Counted from the stretch's first letter, positions 1 to 10,954 are shown. The stretch: DNA of 64,000 bases from Pleurostoma richardsiae (GCA_030052745.1 JANBVO010000047.1:62001-126000); one strand, 5' to 3'. The notes: generated by a model not told the origin, from the letters alone. Program-made: numbers and translations.

Positions 1-60
1 AGGTAACCTCTACGAGTTTTGAGCGGGACCCCTCTGATACAGACTGATCATGGCGAGTAG

Positions 61-903
61 GCCGGCGAGGCAGCTGCGAACGAACCTACGATCCATTCTC
101 CGTTGATCCACAACATCGCGCTTTGCGACATCATGGGCCAGATCCAGTCGAGGCTGCACATGTCTCCGATCTTAGAGCGCAAGGAGATCGCCGCCTACGA
201 TAAGATGCTGGTAGATTGGTATCGACAGCTTCCGGCCTACATGCAGCCGCCGAATCCATGCCCGGCCTCCTTGCAGGTCGTCCGCGCAGTCTTCACGTGG
301 AGGTATCAAAACATCCGAATCCTGCTTCACAGGGCCGTTGTTCTTGATGCAACGATACGGCAGATACTTTTTGCCGGTCTTGAGGCAGAGGAGCAGAAGG
401 TGGTCGCCCAATGCCGGCAGCTCGCGGCCGAGTCGATCCTAAGTATCAAGTCTGAGTGGCGGCCAACAAAGATGTCCGGATGGAACGGGGTCTGGTTCCT
501 CTTCCAAGCCTGCCTGGTCCCACTAATGGCACTGGCGACCGAAGCGCCCGAAGACCCAGACTCTCCGAACTGGCGGGCGCAGGTGCAGACGGGGATAGCA
601 CTGTGTAACGACATGGCACCCTGGAGTCTAGTCGGTGGAAAAACCAAGGCGGTCCTCGAGCAGCTTCTGAGGGGCACCGAACGTGTCTGCCAAGGCGACG
701 CCAGCGCGGACCCATGCACCGCTGACCTTGATGCTCTGCCCTACCAGCTCAACCAGTCCTTTTTCGGTGGAGATTGGTCCGATGTAATGGGCGGCGAGGA
801 CTATCCCGTCACCTTCGACCAGAGTTTCCTCGACTCTGCCGCGCACTTTCTAGACGCCGATATCTCCGTCAATGGTGGTCAAGGGAAGGAGAGAGTAAGT
901 TGA
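61..903 (+). CDS. Gal4-like Zn2Cys6 transcription factor, 3' part only
   Basis: This is the last visible exon of a fungal-specific transcription factor whose 5' part, including the DNA-binding domain, lies outside the window. A short intron appears to run from 3 (GTAACC) to 60 (TAG), with a CTGAT branch site, and the frame is open from 61 to a stop at 901-903. The protein matches the middle homology region of Gal4/Lac9-type regulators: a WYRQLP segment, a WRYQNIRILL helix, a long Cys/Ala-rich helix, then SGWNGVWFLFQA and an MAPWSL motif. The C-terminus is acidic and aromatic, as expected of an activation domain. A GTAAGT at 895-900 leaves open one more downstream exon. Its neighbours are a beta-mannosidase (convergent) and a sugar permease, so regulation of mannoside use is a reasonable inference but unproven. 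Confidence 0.85.
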   Translation, partial: AGEAAANEPTIHSPLIHNIALCDIMGQIQSRLHMSPILERKEIAAYDKMLVDWYRQLPAYMQPPNPCPASLQVVRAVFTWRYQNIRILLHRAVVLDATIRQILFAGLEAEEQKVVAQCRQLAAESILSIKSEWRPTKMSGWNGVWFLFQACLVPLMALATEAPEDPDSPNWRAQVQTGIALCNDMAPWSLVGGKTKAVLEQLLRGTERVCQGDASADPCTADLDALPYQLNQSFFGGDWSDVMGGEDYPVTFDQSFLDSAAHFLDADISVNGGQGKERVS

Positions 904-1728
904 TGATGGAGAGGCTCGTAAACCAGATGTTCCGTCCCACGTCTTCCGCGCGATGACGTGATCCAGAGTTTAGTCCAGCGGCGGGTGCCTGACGCTCGCC
1001 TTTACCCCTGCCTCTCAGCCGATGGTCGAACGGTGAAAGGATGGTATTCTCAGTGAAGGATACTCCAATAGGAAGACGCATTGACATGCAGTAAGCATAT
1101 TTCCTATGATACACATCGTCATTGAATCCCGGCCTGGCAAGAGTGGTCAAAGTCGTGTGCCAAGCTTTCTCGCCCTACTCTATAGCGTTAACGACAGTTC
1201 AGCAACTGACAAGTCAACCCCTAGGCTCGGACGTGTCTGGAGCCCTGGGGATCGGCTGGCTGACCTAGAGCCGCAAGATCTAGCATACGGTCGATGCTAT
1301 CTGTGTTAATAAAGCATTTCTGAGGTGAGGATGCTAGCTTGTATATTGTACTTGTTACTGATCGCATGTCAAAGCCCAGCGGCTTGTAGCCATCAGTGCG
1401 GCCGTGTCCGAAAGCGACACGCCCACGCCGGGCTAGTATTCTTGCCCGGAACTATGGTGTGCGTTCAGGCGACTTGTTTGCATCTACGACGGCTGCTGTG
1501 GCGATATCACGATCATTTCCTTCCCGAAGAAATGGCGTCTTCTCCACCATGCTCTATTCTTGAACTGTAAGACCTGATAATCAATGACGGAGCGCGGCTC
1601 TAGATAGCTTCTTGCAACCTTTAGGCCTCTAATTCCATTGGACTCTGCAGCAGACTTCACGAGATACGAAAATGTAGATGGCCCCGGAAGGAGCGAATTT
1701 GTCCGTTGTGTGCTCTCACGCTGGAAGC
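904..1728. other. intergenic, convergent gene ends
   Basis: This is the space between the stop of the Gal4-like regulator and the stop of the beta-mannosidase. I see only short open frames without protein-like composition. It should hold both 3' untranslated regions. Confidence 0.6.
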
Positions 1729-4700
1729 TCACTCGCCCTGGCCCAAGAAACGCCAGCCCAAGGGCTTGTCAGCGGCGCAGAGCCCATGCACTCGAACAGC
1801 TTGCTCGTCCCCTGGAATGACGTCGAGTGCCGAATCACTGAGAGTGATCCCGTCCCGCTCTTCGAGCACGAGACCCTTTGTTGGCCGCAGCGCGCTCACG
1901 AGCAGCTCTCCGCCCTCAGGGCCGAGACGATGTCTCACGTGGACGCCACGGTCCTCGGCAAAGGAAAGATACTTGAACGGCTGAGGCCAGTCAGCATCTC
2001 GGGCGACGCACATGTCGTCAATCCACAGCTTCGCTGCCAGAACGTGCGGTTCCTCGCCAGCGTCGATATCTCCACGCAGGACCTCCGTGGTGCCGTTGGC
2101 GACGATGCTGACATCCTCCCTGACAACCGGGTCCCTGATGTCACGGCCAGAAGCAATCGACACAAACCGCAGCTCGACGTTGGCTCGCACTACCTCCTTC
2201 GTGACCCTGCTGCTGCTTATCCAGAGCGCGTAAGGCACTTTCCTGTCCGCTGCCGGACGTCGTGCGTGCGGGACGGACCAGTCGCGATGTGCGCGGCGGA
2301 TCCCGACGGTCACTGGTCTGAGGGCCCGAGCAACCGTGTAGTATGCCGGCTTCTTGCGCAGGAAGTAGTCGACAATGGACCAGGACGTGCACGGCCAACA
2401 GTCGTTGAGCTGCCACACGAGCGCGCCGCCGCATTTGCGATCCTGGCCCCATTGCCGGCGCCAGCCGCCGTAGGCGTAGGCAAGGGCGTCGGCCTGGGCG
2501 ATCTGTGTGCAATGGATATAGGCCTAGAAGGAGATCACGGTTAATGCGGGCCTGCGCTGAGCGAGCTCCCCCGGGAGAGAAGATGGATGGCCAACCTCGA
2601 GATCTCCAACGGGTTGGAAGTTTTCAGCCAAGTAACTTGCGAGCCGGCGCTCGTGGCCTTCGGCTTTGTTATGGAAGTCGAGCACACGAGAACAAGGATG
2701 GCGATCAAGGGGATCCGGCGCGAAGTACTTGATGGTTTGTACGTGAGGCAACGCCTCGAAGCCGAACTCGCTGTTGAACCTTCCTCCGAGACAGTCGAAT
2801 TCCTGGTACTTCTCTTGCGTGCCATGCCATACTGGAAGGAAAATATGTCTGTCAGGCGAGGAATGCGGTGGGAAGGAGACAGCCCTTCAATTGATGGAGA
2901 GTCGGCTTACCGTTCCACTCGTGGACGTCGCCGATGCTCGGGTCGGATGATAATCGTCCACCGCCCGAGAAGGGCGAGCTTGGCCAGTACGGGACGCCGT
3001 GAGCGGATTCTTCTGCAAGGACCTGAGGCAGTAGGTGCTCGTATATATACCGAGCCGGGAAAGTCGTCCTCTCAGGCTCGAGTTTGAGCCAAGACTCCGG
3101 ATCCCTGTTCTCCGCATCATACTCGAGACTGTGCAGCTCCTGGACCTGATAGTCCTCGTTGTTGCCCGCGTACAGCACGATTGACGGATGGTGCCTCAAT
3201 CGGCGGATGTTACATCTTGCTTCTCGCCGAATGTTTTCCAGCAGCGCCGGCCAAGTCGGGTAAGAGGCGCAGGCGAACATGAAGTCTTGCCAGACAAGAA
3301 TTCCAAGCTCGTCACAAACGTCGTAGAAGACGTCTTCCTCGTAGATCCCTCCACCCCATACCCTAGATCGCAGGTGTCAGGATGAGTAGGAATCGCAGCA
3401 GCTCCACCTGGCCAGGTTGATAATCACACTCTCGCTGTGTCCATCTTACCTGGTCATGACCTGTCCCCCATCAACCAGCAGCTGCAACCACCGGCGGTAC
3501 CGAATAGAAGAGATGCGTGGTAAGAAGCTATCTGCTGGGATCCAGCAAGATCCCCCACAGAACACGTCTATATTGTTGACCCGGAAGTAGAATGAGCGCC
3601 CATATCTGTCCTCGTTCTGAACCAGCTCGGCTCGTCGAAAGCCAATTCTCCTCGAGACAGGCTCGCCAAGAGCATCATTGGCGTCGCCGTACACGGGAGT
3701 GGCCAGGAGGTCGTAAAGAGCTTGCTCGCCATAGCCACGAGGGTACCATAGCTTCGGGTCGTCGAGGTGGAAATCGACGGTTGCCACGCCGGCTCTCCCC
3801 ACGAAAGCTGTTTCCTCAAGAACCACCTGGCCTGCAGACTTCAGTGTGAAGTGTACCTTATCAGCAGGCCCGTCAACCCTGGCAGAAAACCTTCCCTCGG
3901 CGAAGCGAAGGCGCTGGTCAACGTTGACGTCTGACCATACGTCTTCAACCTTGGCGAGATACGTTTCAAGTCGAATTGGTCTCCACGGGCCACAGCACAT
4001 GAGAACCGGCCCCCAGTCCCAGCCCTGTATTACCCTCGTCAGTCATTCAAGCTTGCCGTGCATGATCTCTCCGACGACGGATACACGCACTTACCCAGTG
4101 GTATTGCGCCTTTCTGACACCCAACCTACCACACTCACCATTGTGAGCGATAAAGTCGTATTCGGGGTGCTCGACTTGGAGTTTACGACCACGAAGAAGA
4201 GCCGGCTCGAAATCAATGCTGAGTAGATTGTCGCCCCCCCGTCTCAAGATGGTGGTCACATCGACAGTATGCGACAAGAACATATTGTCGCTTTGGAGAA
4301 TAGACTGTCCATTCAGTGACACTGACTAGAACAGAGAGCGTCAGTAGGGTCTTCCGTAAGAATTGTAACAGAGACGGGCATCGTCACAGCATAGGTGTCC
4401 AGCCCTTCAAAAACGAGAACACTCTTGCAACCTGGAGGCCTCTCAGGAGTGGAAATGTGAACGCGGTAAGTCCAGGACTTTTCGCCGACCCATTCGACCT
4501 CTAATTCATTACGTCCCACAAAGGGATCCGGGATCCTTCGTCCGTTAGACTAACTAGCATTAAGATCTCGACTGAGCAGGGCCCGGGCAAGACTTACTTT
4601 CCATTGCGCAAGAGATCGAGATGTACGACACTGGGAACGCTAGGCACAGGCATCCACTGATCATCTTCGCTGTCTGTTTGTTTAAACTGCCAGCCAGAAC

Positions 4701-4749
4701 TGAGGAGCTGGATAGACCGTGTGTCCTTCTCTTCGCTATACGACCCCAT
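1729..4749 (-). CDS. mndB: beta-mannosidase, GH2 (MndB type), seven exons
   Basis: Predicted to release mannose from the non-reducing ends of beta-1,4-manno-oligosaccharides and from Man-GlcNAc cores. Exons on the minus strand: 4749-4598, 4535-4388, 4325-4095, 4024-3450, 3362-2911, 2831-2596 and 2523-1729. They join in frame to 862 residues, close to the usual length of the fungal type B enzyme. The N-terminal jelly-roll has the SGWQFK and SDNMF segments, followed by GWDWGP and the sugar-binding WGGG. The acid/base glutamate lies in AGNNED near residue 438 and the nucleophile in NSEFGFE near residue 541. There is no signal peptide, so the enzyme should be intracellular and depend on imported oligosaccharides, which fits the divergent sugar permease. 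The intron at 4387-4326 has a weak GTGACG donor but a perfect TACTGAC branch. Confidence 0.95.
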
Positions 4750-5471
4750 ATTTCCGCGCGATTCGTGGAGGCACGAGTGCTGGTACATACACAAAGAAGG
4801 ACGAAGCTGGATACAAAAGAGTTATTGTGCCGACAGCGACGCCTTTTTGGGTGCTCGAGTGCGGCCACTGAAAGACAACGGCTATCTGCCTATTGTACAG
4901 ATCTGAGAGTTCTTTTCGGGCCCTGTTCACTTTCTATCATCCCCATAGGCTTCGGGGATCCTTGGCCCCAGTCCCATCCTGCCCAGATGGCATGTTGACT
5001 TCTCCGGACCGCGCTGTCCAGCTCCGGCCTTCCGAGAACCTCGGCGCCGCGGAGCTTCTTCGAGGGTCCGGCGTGCCAGGGCCCAGGCCGTGTCTGGGCT
5101 CGGATCTCGGTGGTCCCAATTAGGCAAGTCCCGAGCGACTCCGAACAACCTCCCCTGCGCCGACCTCCACCTCGGGCGTTCCCACGCACCAAACCGCGTT
5201 TCCTAATGGCTGGGCTCCGGTGAAGCAAGCTCCGGAATGCGCATTGCCTGCTGATTGCCGCCATCCGGGGTATCTGGGGAAGAGGCGCCTAGTCTGGCAG
5301 GTCTCGTGATTGTTGCCAGCAGCGGAAAGGTGCCTCTGTAAGATGGGATCCATGCCCCATGGCCTATAAGTGCAGGGCTGTTCTTGTCACCCCGATGGTC
5401 CATACAGTATCGCGATGCAACTGTCTTCGATGGTCTCTACAAGGTCGACACAGATCAACATCAGCACGAAC
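4750..5471. promoter_or_regulatory. divergent promoter of beta-mannosidase and sugar permease
   Basis: A 722-base region separates the two start codons, so the genes probably share regulation. It holds two closely spaced CreA-like sites near the permease side (listed separately). I see no coding frame of credible composition in it. Confidence 0.6.
5265..5279 (+). promoter_or_regulatory. tandem CreA/CRE1-like sites
   Basis: CCGGGG at 5265-5270 and CTGGGG at 5274-5279 both fit SYGGRG, the binding consensus of the carbon catabolite repressor CreA. Two sites nine bases apart are the arrangement usually needed for strong binding. They lie about 195 bases before the permease start. The site is short and GC-rich, so chance occurrence is possible. 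Confidence 0.4.
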
Positions 5472-7330
5472 ATGGACGACAAGGTGTCCGACGCAAGTCA
5501 ACACAATGAGAAGAGTGATCAAGGAGGAGCCGCGGACCGTTCGGTCCCCGCTGTCGTTTGGTCGCTCCCGAAAGAGCGCCGACCGGACCCATGGGGTCCC
5601 GGGCATCGGAAGCTGTACCTCATGTGTGGGCTGGTCTACTTATGCTCGACGATGAACGGTATGGTTGTTTCGTCGCAAGCCATAACTTCGAATGTGTGGT
5701 CAGTGTTGCTGAATGACTTGCACAGGCTACGACGGCTCTCTGATGGGCTCGATCAACGCGGTTCCGGAATATCAGGAATACTACAGCCTGGGGCCGAATG
5801 GCGCGACGTCCACTGGGCTGGTGTTCAGCATCTTCCAGATCGGCCAGATGGTGGCTGCGCTTTTCATCTGGCTGGCGGATTGGCGGGGTCGTCGGCTTGC
5901 CATCTTCGTCGGATGCTTTGGAGTCATCATTGCTACCATCATCGCGTCTGTCGCGCCGAATCTTTCGACCTTCATCGGGGGTCGGTTCTTACTGAGCTAC
6001 TGCGCCATGATTGCCTACACTTCGGCACCGCTCTATCTGGTCGAGATCGCTCCGCCGCTGTACCGTGGGACGGTGGCAGGTATATATAACACTCTCTACT
6101 ACATGGGATCCATCATCGCGACCTTTGCTGTGTACGGGGCCAACCTCCACCTCCCGGGCAACCTGAAGTGGCGACTGCCGTTGTGGCTTCAGATGCTTTG
6201 TCCCGCATTCGTGTGTATGGGGATCCTCTTCGTCCCCGAGAGCCCTCGATGGTGAGTGTTTCCAGAGGCCACAGGCCTTCTACAAAGAGACGTCGAGCTT
6301 GGAATTTAACGATGGGTCTACAGGTTGGTCAGCAAGGGTCGCCATGACGAGGCCCGGAAGATCCTGATCGAGTATCACGCAAACGGGGACCCCACGGCAA
6401 GCCCAGCCACCATCCGTTAGTAGCCACGCGCACTAGCTAACACGTAGGGCAGCATCCCATTGTCGATATCGAGATGTCGGAGATCGAAGGCTCCTTAGCC
6501 GATCAGGGCATGACATCCCTGCGAAACTACTTCGATCTGCGCGTTCTGGTGAAGTCTCCGGCTCGACGATACCGGCTGCTCCTGGTCATAACTTTTGCCT
6601 GGTTTGGCCAGTTCAGCGGTAACAACATTGCGAGCTACTACCTTCCCATGATGCTGAACAACGTGGGCATCACGACTACCAACCTGGTGCTCCTCATGAA
6701 TGCAATCTACGCCGTGATCGGATGGATCTTCGCCGCTTCGGGCGCCCGCTTCCACGACGTCTGGGGCCGGCGCAAGATGCTCATGGGGTCGTGCGCCGGC
6801 ATGGCAGTGTGCCTTGCCGTTGTTGCCGGTACAGCCGCCAAGTACGAGCAGTCGGGGAGCACTCGGGCGAGCGCCGCAAGCATTGCCTTCATCTTCATTT
6901 TCGGCGCCGTATTTGCCTTCTCCTTCACGCCGATGCAACCTATCTATCCGGCAGAAGTGCTGTCAAGTGAGTTGCCTTGAGCTCTTGTCGACTTTCTTGG
7001 TTTCTCGGCCACGCCTCAGTCCAGCCCGATCCTCTGCTGACAATGCATCCACCACTAGACGATATGAGAGCCAAAGGCATGATGGTTTTTGCCATCGCCT
7101 CTGGCTGTGCCGGCTTTGTCAACACGTTTGCCGCGCCGGAAGCACTGAAGAACATTCGATACTGGTTTTACGTCTTCTTCGTCTTCTGGGACATTTTCGA
7201 GTGCGCCGTCATCTACCTCTTCTACGTCGAGACCAAAGGTCGAACCTTGGAGGAGCTGGACGACGTCTTCAATAGCAGCAGCCCTAAGAAAGCAAGCCTT
7301 GTCAAGCCCAACACCACGGGTCTGGCTTAA
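5472..7330 (+). CDS. MFS sugar transporter (hexose/oligosaccharide type)
   Basis: Plasma-membrane proton-coupled sugar permease of the MFS sugar porter family. Exons 5472-5658, 5726-6251, 6324-6396, 6453-6966 and 7059-7330 join to 523 residues with about twelve hydrophobic segments. Family marks are [10 protein letters not shown] in TM1, the DWRGRRL loop, PESPRWLVSKGR before the central loop, DVWGRRK in the second half, and [15 protein letters not shown] at the end of TM12. Start choice: ATG at 5472 gives a usual-length cytosolic tail; in-frame ATGs at 5415 and 5430 are alternatives. The third intron (6397-6452) appears to start with GC rather than GT. The divergent beta-mannosidase suggests mannobiose, mannose or a manno-oligosaccharide as substrate, but sequence alone cannot fix this; lactose-permease-like or hexose transport is equally possible. 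Confidence 0.92.
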
Positions 7331-7706
7331 AGGAGAGACGCAGAGAGAAGGCAAGAAGGAGAGAGGATGGACCGCAAGAAGCATGATTCGAGGATCCGAG
7401 GCTGCCGCCGCTGGGCCGGGGCCGATGCAGGTGTTGCCGGGCTAGGCCACGGCGATCCACCGAAGGGCGCCGGCCGATGGGTAGTGCGCTCATCTACCAA
7501 TGACAGTTGTCGGTCCGGTCTGTAACGGAAATTGTAGTGCTGCAGATAGCTTGATAGCTTAAGCTACGCCGTCGTCCAATGCGCAGTCACGCATTTAACA
7601 TCCGCTCCCCTGCCCTCCCCGCCCTCGTCGTCCCTCGCCTCTACAAACGACTCGCCGGAGCTGTCACCCAATTCCGCCGTCCATTGCACACGTCTGGACC
7701 GCCATC
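7331..7706. other. intergenic
   Basis: This 376-base stretch holds the 3' end of the sugar permease and the promoter of the PaiB-like gene. A CT-rich tract at about 7600-7640 lies just before the next start codon, as is common in fungal promoters. I see no gene in it. Confidence 0.5.
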
Positions 7707-8474
7707 ATGTATCTCAGGGCGATTCATGCAGACGCGACGATCCCGATGGTGCGGCGGCTGATCCGCGACAACCCGCTGGGCATCCTGACGACGGCCATTG
7801 CATCCCAGAGCTACCCCCTGATCCAGAGCAGCCATATCCCGTTCCTTCTTGACGTCGAGGACGAGGCCAGCGACACGGAACTGGGCGTGCTGCGGGGCCA
7901 CCTGGCGCGGCAGAACCCGCAGACCAAGGCGATGATCGAGTCGCTGCAGTCGCAGGGGCCGATGGCAGAGGGCGCGGGGGTTCTCGAGCAGGAGGTCATG
8001 GTCCTCTTCAACTCGCCGGTGCAGCACTATGTGACGCCGCAGTTCTACCCGGAGATTGGGTGCAAGCAGGTGCCCACCTGGAACTATGCCGCTGCGCAGG
8101 CGTACGGCAGGGCCAGGATTTACTACGACTCCAAGTCGGAGGAGACCGCCGCGTTCTTGGTACGGCAGCTGAACGACCTCTCGCGGTATGGGGAGGAGTC
8201 TATCATGGGTTACACGGGAGAGGGTGGGACGCGACGCCCGTGGCTCGTGTCGGACGCACCAGAGCAGCATGTGCAGCGCCTGCAGAAGAACATCATCGGC
8301 ATCGAGATCGTACTCGACCGCCTGGAGGGCAAGTTCAAGATGAGCCAGGAGCTGGGTCAGGTGGATCGCGAGGGCGTCATCAAGGGGTTCGAGGACATTG
8401 GAAGCGAGCTGGGCCACCAGATGGCACAGCTGGTGCAGGAGCGAGGACGGATCAAAGACGCGCGGTCTAGGTAG
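7707..8474 (+). CDS. PaiB-like FMN-binding protein (FMN_bind_2)
   Basis: A single-exon gene of 255 residues matching the PaiB / FMN_bind_2 family, a split-barrel flavin-binding fold. It begins MYLRAIHADAT and has the family segments NPLGILTTA near residue 23, SHIPFLLD near 42, a RGHLARQNPQ block near 64, VPTWNY near 120, and the C-terminal KNIIGIEIVLDRLEGKFKMSQ region. In Bacillus PaiB is described as a negative regulator of sporulation and protease genes. In fungi the family is common but its role is not established, and a flavin- or heme-linked redox function is as likely as a regulatory one. The stop lies 105 bases from the stop of the convergent secreted-protein gene. Confidence 0.88.
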   Translation: MYLRAIHADATIPMVRRLIRDNPLGILTTAIASQSYPLIQSSHIPFLLDVEDEASDTELGVLRGHLARQNPQTKAMIESLQSQGPMAEGAGVLEQEVMVLFNSPVQHYVTPQFYPEIGCKQVPTWNYAAAQAYGRARIYYDSKSEETAAFLVRQLNDLSRYGEESIMGYTGEGGTRRPWLVSDAPEQHVQRLQKNIIGIEIVLDRLEGKFKMSQELGQVDREGVIKGFEDIGSELGHQMAQLVQERGRIKDARSR

Positions 8475-8579
8475 CTTCGAGAAGATTAAACAAGCATCAG
8501 AAAGCCAGTGGCGCAGAAGCCGGTGCGTATCAGACTATGCTAGAAAACAGGCGACGCAGCTTTCCCCCGAGGTCATCCC

Positions 8580-10208
8580 CTACAAGTCAGGGGGCTCGGG
8601 ACCTCCACGCCGAGGGCCGCCCGGCCGGCCGCGAAACCCGCCCCAGTAGTTCTCGCCCTCGCCCGATTCGGACCCGTTCGAGCACCGCGGCGCGTTGTAC
8701 TCCTCGACGGTCCCCATGGGCCACATGGGGATGACGCAGACCTCGTCGACGGCACAGGGAGGGCAGCGCTTGAAGCGCGACCACCTAAGGAAGTCCATGA
8801 GCGACTGCAGAGTCTTGACCGACTCCGCAAGAGCCAATCCATCATCTTCCGACGTGTCCACCAGCTGGCGCACCCTGAACAGCGCGGAACATATCTCCGA
8901 GGTCACCGCGGTGAGCGCGGCGTGGATGAGGCGATCAGCATCGGTCACGGGCGAGACCGCTGCGAGGTAGAAGTCAGTGCAGCGCTTGATGGCCCCAGCA
9001 ACGTCGACGTCTGTGCTGTCTCCAGGGTAGTCGACGTAGACGTCCAGGAGGAAGCCGACCTCCCTCGCCATCACGTCGGCCGAGTCGACCATCTCCGCCA
9101 TGTACTTGATCCTGTCTGCGTAGCGAGCGACCACGATGTCGGTCACGTCCTGCCAGTCGATCGTGCGGAGAGGCGCGTCCCTCCGTTCGGCGATAGCGTC
9201 GCCGAGGTATTCCTTGATGGCGGACAGCTCCGCGTCGGAGGCGGAGGACAGCCGCGGGAGGTCCGGCCGCTTGCCGTCGGGGTTGGTGAGGTTGACCGGA
9301 AAGAAGAAGGCCGAGACCATAGACGAATAGTCGATGATGGTGCGTGTCGAGCCGATGTCGTGGTATCTCTCGGACAGGCCGCGCAGGAACTCGAAGCTGC
9401 GCATCCCGCCGCCCTGCGGACCGCCGCCGCCGCCGCCGCCCTCTTCGGGTCGCCGCAGGGCCTGAATCTGGCGGAGGCCGTCTGAGAAGTTGCACTTGAT
9501 GATCTCGAAGCCGGCTTCCATGCGGACGACACCCTGCAGCTGCCACTCCTCGCAGAGCTTGCAGAGCTCGACGGCGCGCTGCTGCTCGTCCATCGGCCCG
9601 CCAGGGGCCCTCTTGGCGCCGGGTCTCTCCGCCCTGGACGATCTGTCTCCTCGCAGCAGGAGGTCCTGCGAGTCCAGGGTGCCCATGCTGGTCTTGCCGC
9701 CGCTCATCCCGTCGACGTAGAGGAAGCGCAGCGGCTGCGTCGTCCGGTACACGTGCAGCCAGCCGCGTGTCTCTTCCGTGCTACCGGGCCTTGGTCCGTG
9801 GGCGCGCGAGCCGTCCACGACGACGTGCTGCAAGCGCCCGTCTCCATCGTCGCTGCCCCCTCGGCCAGGTGGTCCTGGACGGCCCGGCCCACCTGGTCCT
9901 CTACCGCCGCGGGCAAAGTTCTCGGCGTGCTCGATCTCGTACGCCAGCCAGTCGGGGTCGGTCGGTGACTGCTCCCGGCTGTTCCCGTGGTGGAAGAGGA
10001 CGCCCTCGGGGACGGTGGCGAGGAAGAAGGACATGCCGTTGTGGTGCAGGGACGAACCCCACTGGCGCATCGCATCGTGGACGGCGTTGAACACGTCGGG
10101 GCCGCGCTCCCGCGCAATCTCCTCGCTTGGGCCGAAGTCTAGGGCGGCCGCCGAGGCCAGCAGCAACGCCAGGGCCAAGACGGCCGACAGCGAGGCGCGA
10201 GGAGTCAT
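8580..10208 (-). CDS. secreted protein of unknown function, Gly/Pro-rich inserts
   Basis: An intronless 542-residue frame starting at the ATG at 10208. The first about 22 residues form a clear signal peptide (MTPRAS, then an Ala/Leu-rich core ending ASAAALD), so the product is probably secreted. The mature N-terminus has FGPSEEIARERGPD and a WGSSLHHNGMSFF segment. Three low-complexity insertions interrupt a folded body: a collagen-like Gly-Pro stretch near residues 104-118, a run of seven glycines near 257-263, and a Gly/Arg/Pro-rich C-terminus. Six or more cysteines in the C-terminal part suggest disulfides. I recognise it only as an uncharacterised fungal secreted protein and cannot name a function. 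The in-frame extension upstream of 10208 lacks a credible start and would bury the signal peptide. Confidence 0.8.
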   Translation of the reverse strand: MTPRASLSAVLALALLLASAAALDFGPSEEIARERGPDVFNAVHDAMRQWGSSLHHNGMSFFLATVPEGVLFHHGNSREQSPTDPDWLAYEIEHAENFARGGRGPGGPGRPGPPGRGGSDDGDGRLQHVVVDGSRAHGPRPGSTEETRGWLHVYRTTQPLRFLYVDGMSGGKTSMGTLDSQDLLLRGDRSSRAERPGAKRAPGGPMDEQQRAVELCKLCEEWQLQGVVRMEAGFEIIKCNFSDGLRQIQALRRPEEGGGGGGGPQGGGMRSFEFLRGLSERYHDIGSTRTIIDYSSMVSAFFFPVNLTNPDGKRPDLPRLSSASDAELSAIKEYLGDAIAERRDAPLRTIDWQDVTDIVVARYADRIKYMAEMVDSADVMAREVGFLLDVYVDYPGDSTDVDVAGAIKRCTDFYLAAVSPVTDADRLIHAALTAVTSEICSALFRVRQLVDTSEDDGLALAESVKTLQSLMDFLRWSRFKRCPPCAVDEVCVIPMWPMGTVEEYNAPRCSNGSESGEGENYWGGFRGRPGGPRRGGPEPPDL

Positions 10209-10954
10209 GATGAGCAAGTCGATCTGGACAGAGAGTCGGCGATCAAGTTGCGATGGATGAAGAGACGAGATAAGTTCGCAGAGGAGAGAAGAGCCCGCCA
10301 AGAGATTGATAAGATTAGATCGTCGGATGGGCCTGGACGCGCGTCGCCACGTCGCCCGACAAGGGGGGAGGGGAGGATAGCGCCGATGTCGGCCACTCAC
10401 TCACAGTCACCGGACAGGGACACGAGTGAAGGAACTGTGAAGTGCATTTGGCTACAGACACATACCGTTGAGCTTGCCGTGGGTTCTTCGATCAATGACC
10501 ATGAGGGTGTAGTGCAGTGGAGGCCCCGTAACATGGCCTGGCGACACATCTCGCAAGCTAGGCCGGAAATTCTGAGCTCTGTGACGGTTGCCTGGGTTGT
10601 ACGGAGTACGCGCGCTAGGATGCCCTCACGCTCACTGTAGTCGCTTGCGACACTTACGGTTGGGCGGCTAGGTCATCGCCTCGCCCGCTGGACAGGACGT
10701 GAGGAACCCCCGTAGAGTATGCGTTCCCTTGACACCTAACCGTTCTTGAGTAACTTTGAGAGTTGCCAGAGTTACTGTACGTGATTTAAAGAGCACCAAC
10801 GGTAATGACGGGTTGCGCTTGACTTGTGTATCTCATCAGGACTACTCAAGTTCAGCTCGAGGAGGAGCCCAATTCTGCAAGCATCATATCACTACCCCGG
10901 AGCCCGTAGCCTTCTTGCCAGCAGACTAGCCGAGTTCAAAAGGGGCGCTCGTCA
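10209..10954. other. intergenic, promoter of secreted-protein gene
   Basis: This region carries the minus-strand promoter of the secreted protein and the 3' end of the L-amino-acid oxidase gene. Short frames exist, but none has protein-like composition or splice support. The part from about 10720 is less GC-rich than the flanking genes. Confidence 0.5.

Noticed and set aside
1325-1570. Small frame with a hydrophobic N-terminus
   Set aside because: Short, Cys-rich by chance, in the trailer region between convergent genes.
1678-2544. 288-codon plus-strand frame
   Set aside because: It is antisense to the last exons of the beta-mannosidase, which have strong family sequence; it has no domain of its own.
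6414-6445. GT-AG intron of 32 bases as alternative in the sugar permease
   Set aside because: It keeps frame, but 32 bases is below the minimum fungal intron length; the GC-AG model fits better.
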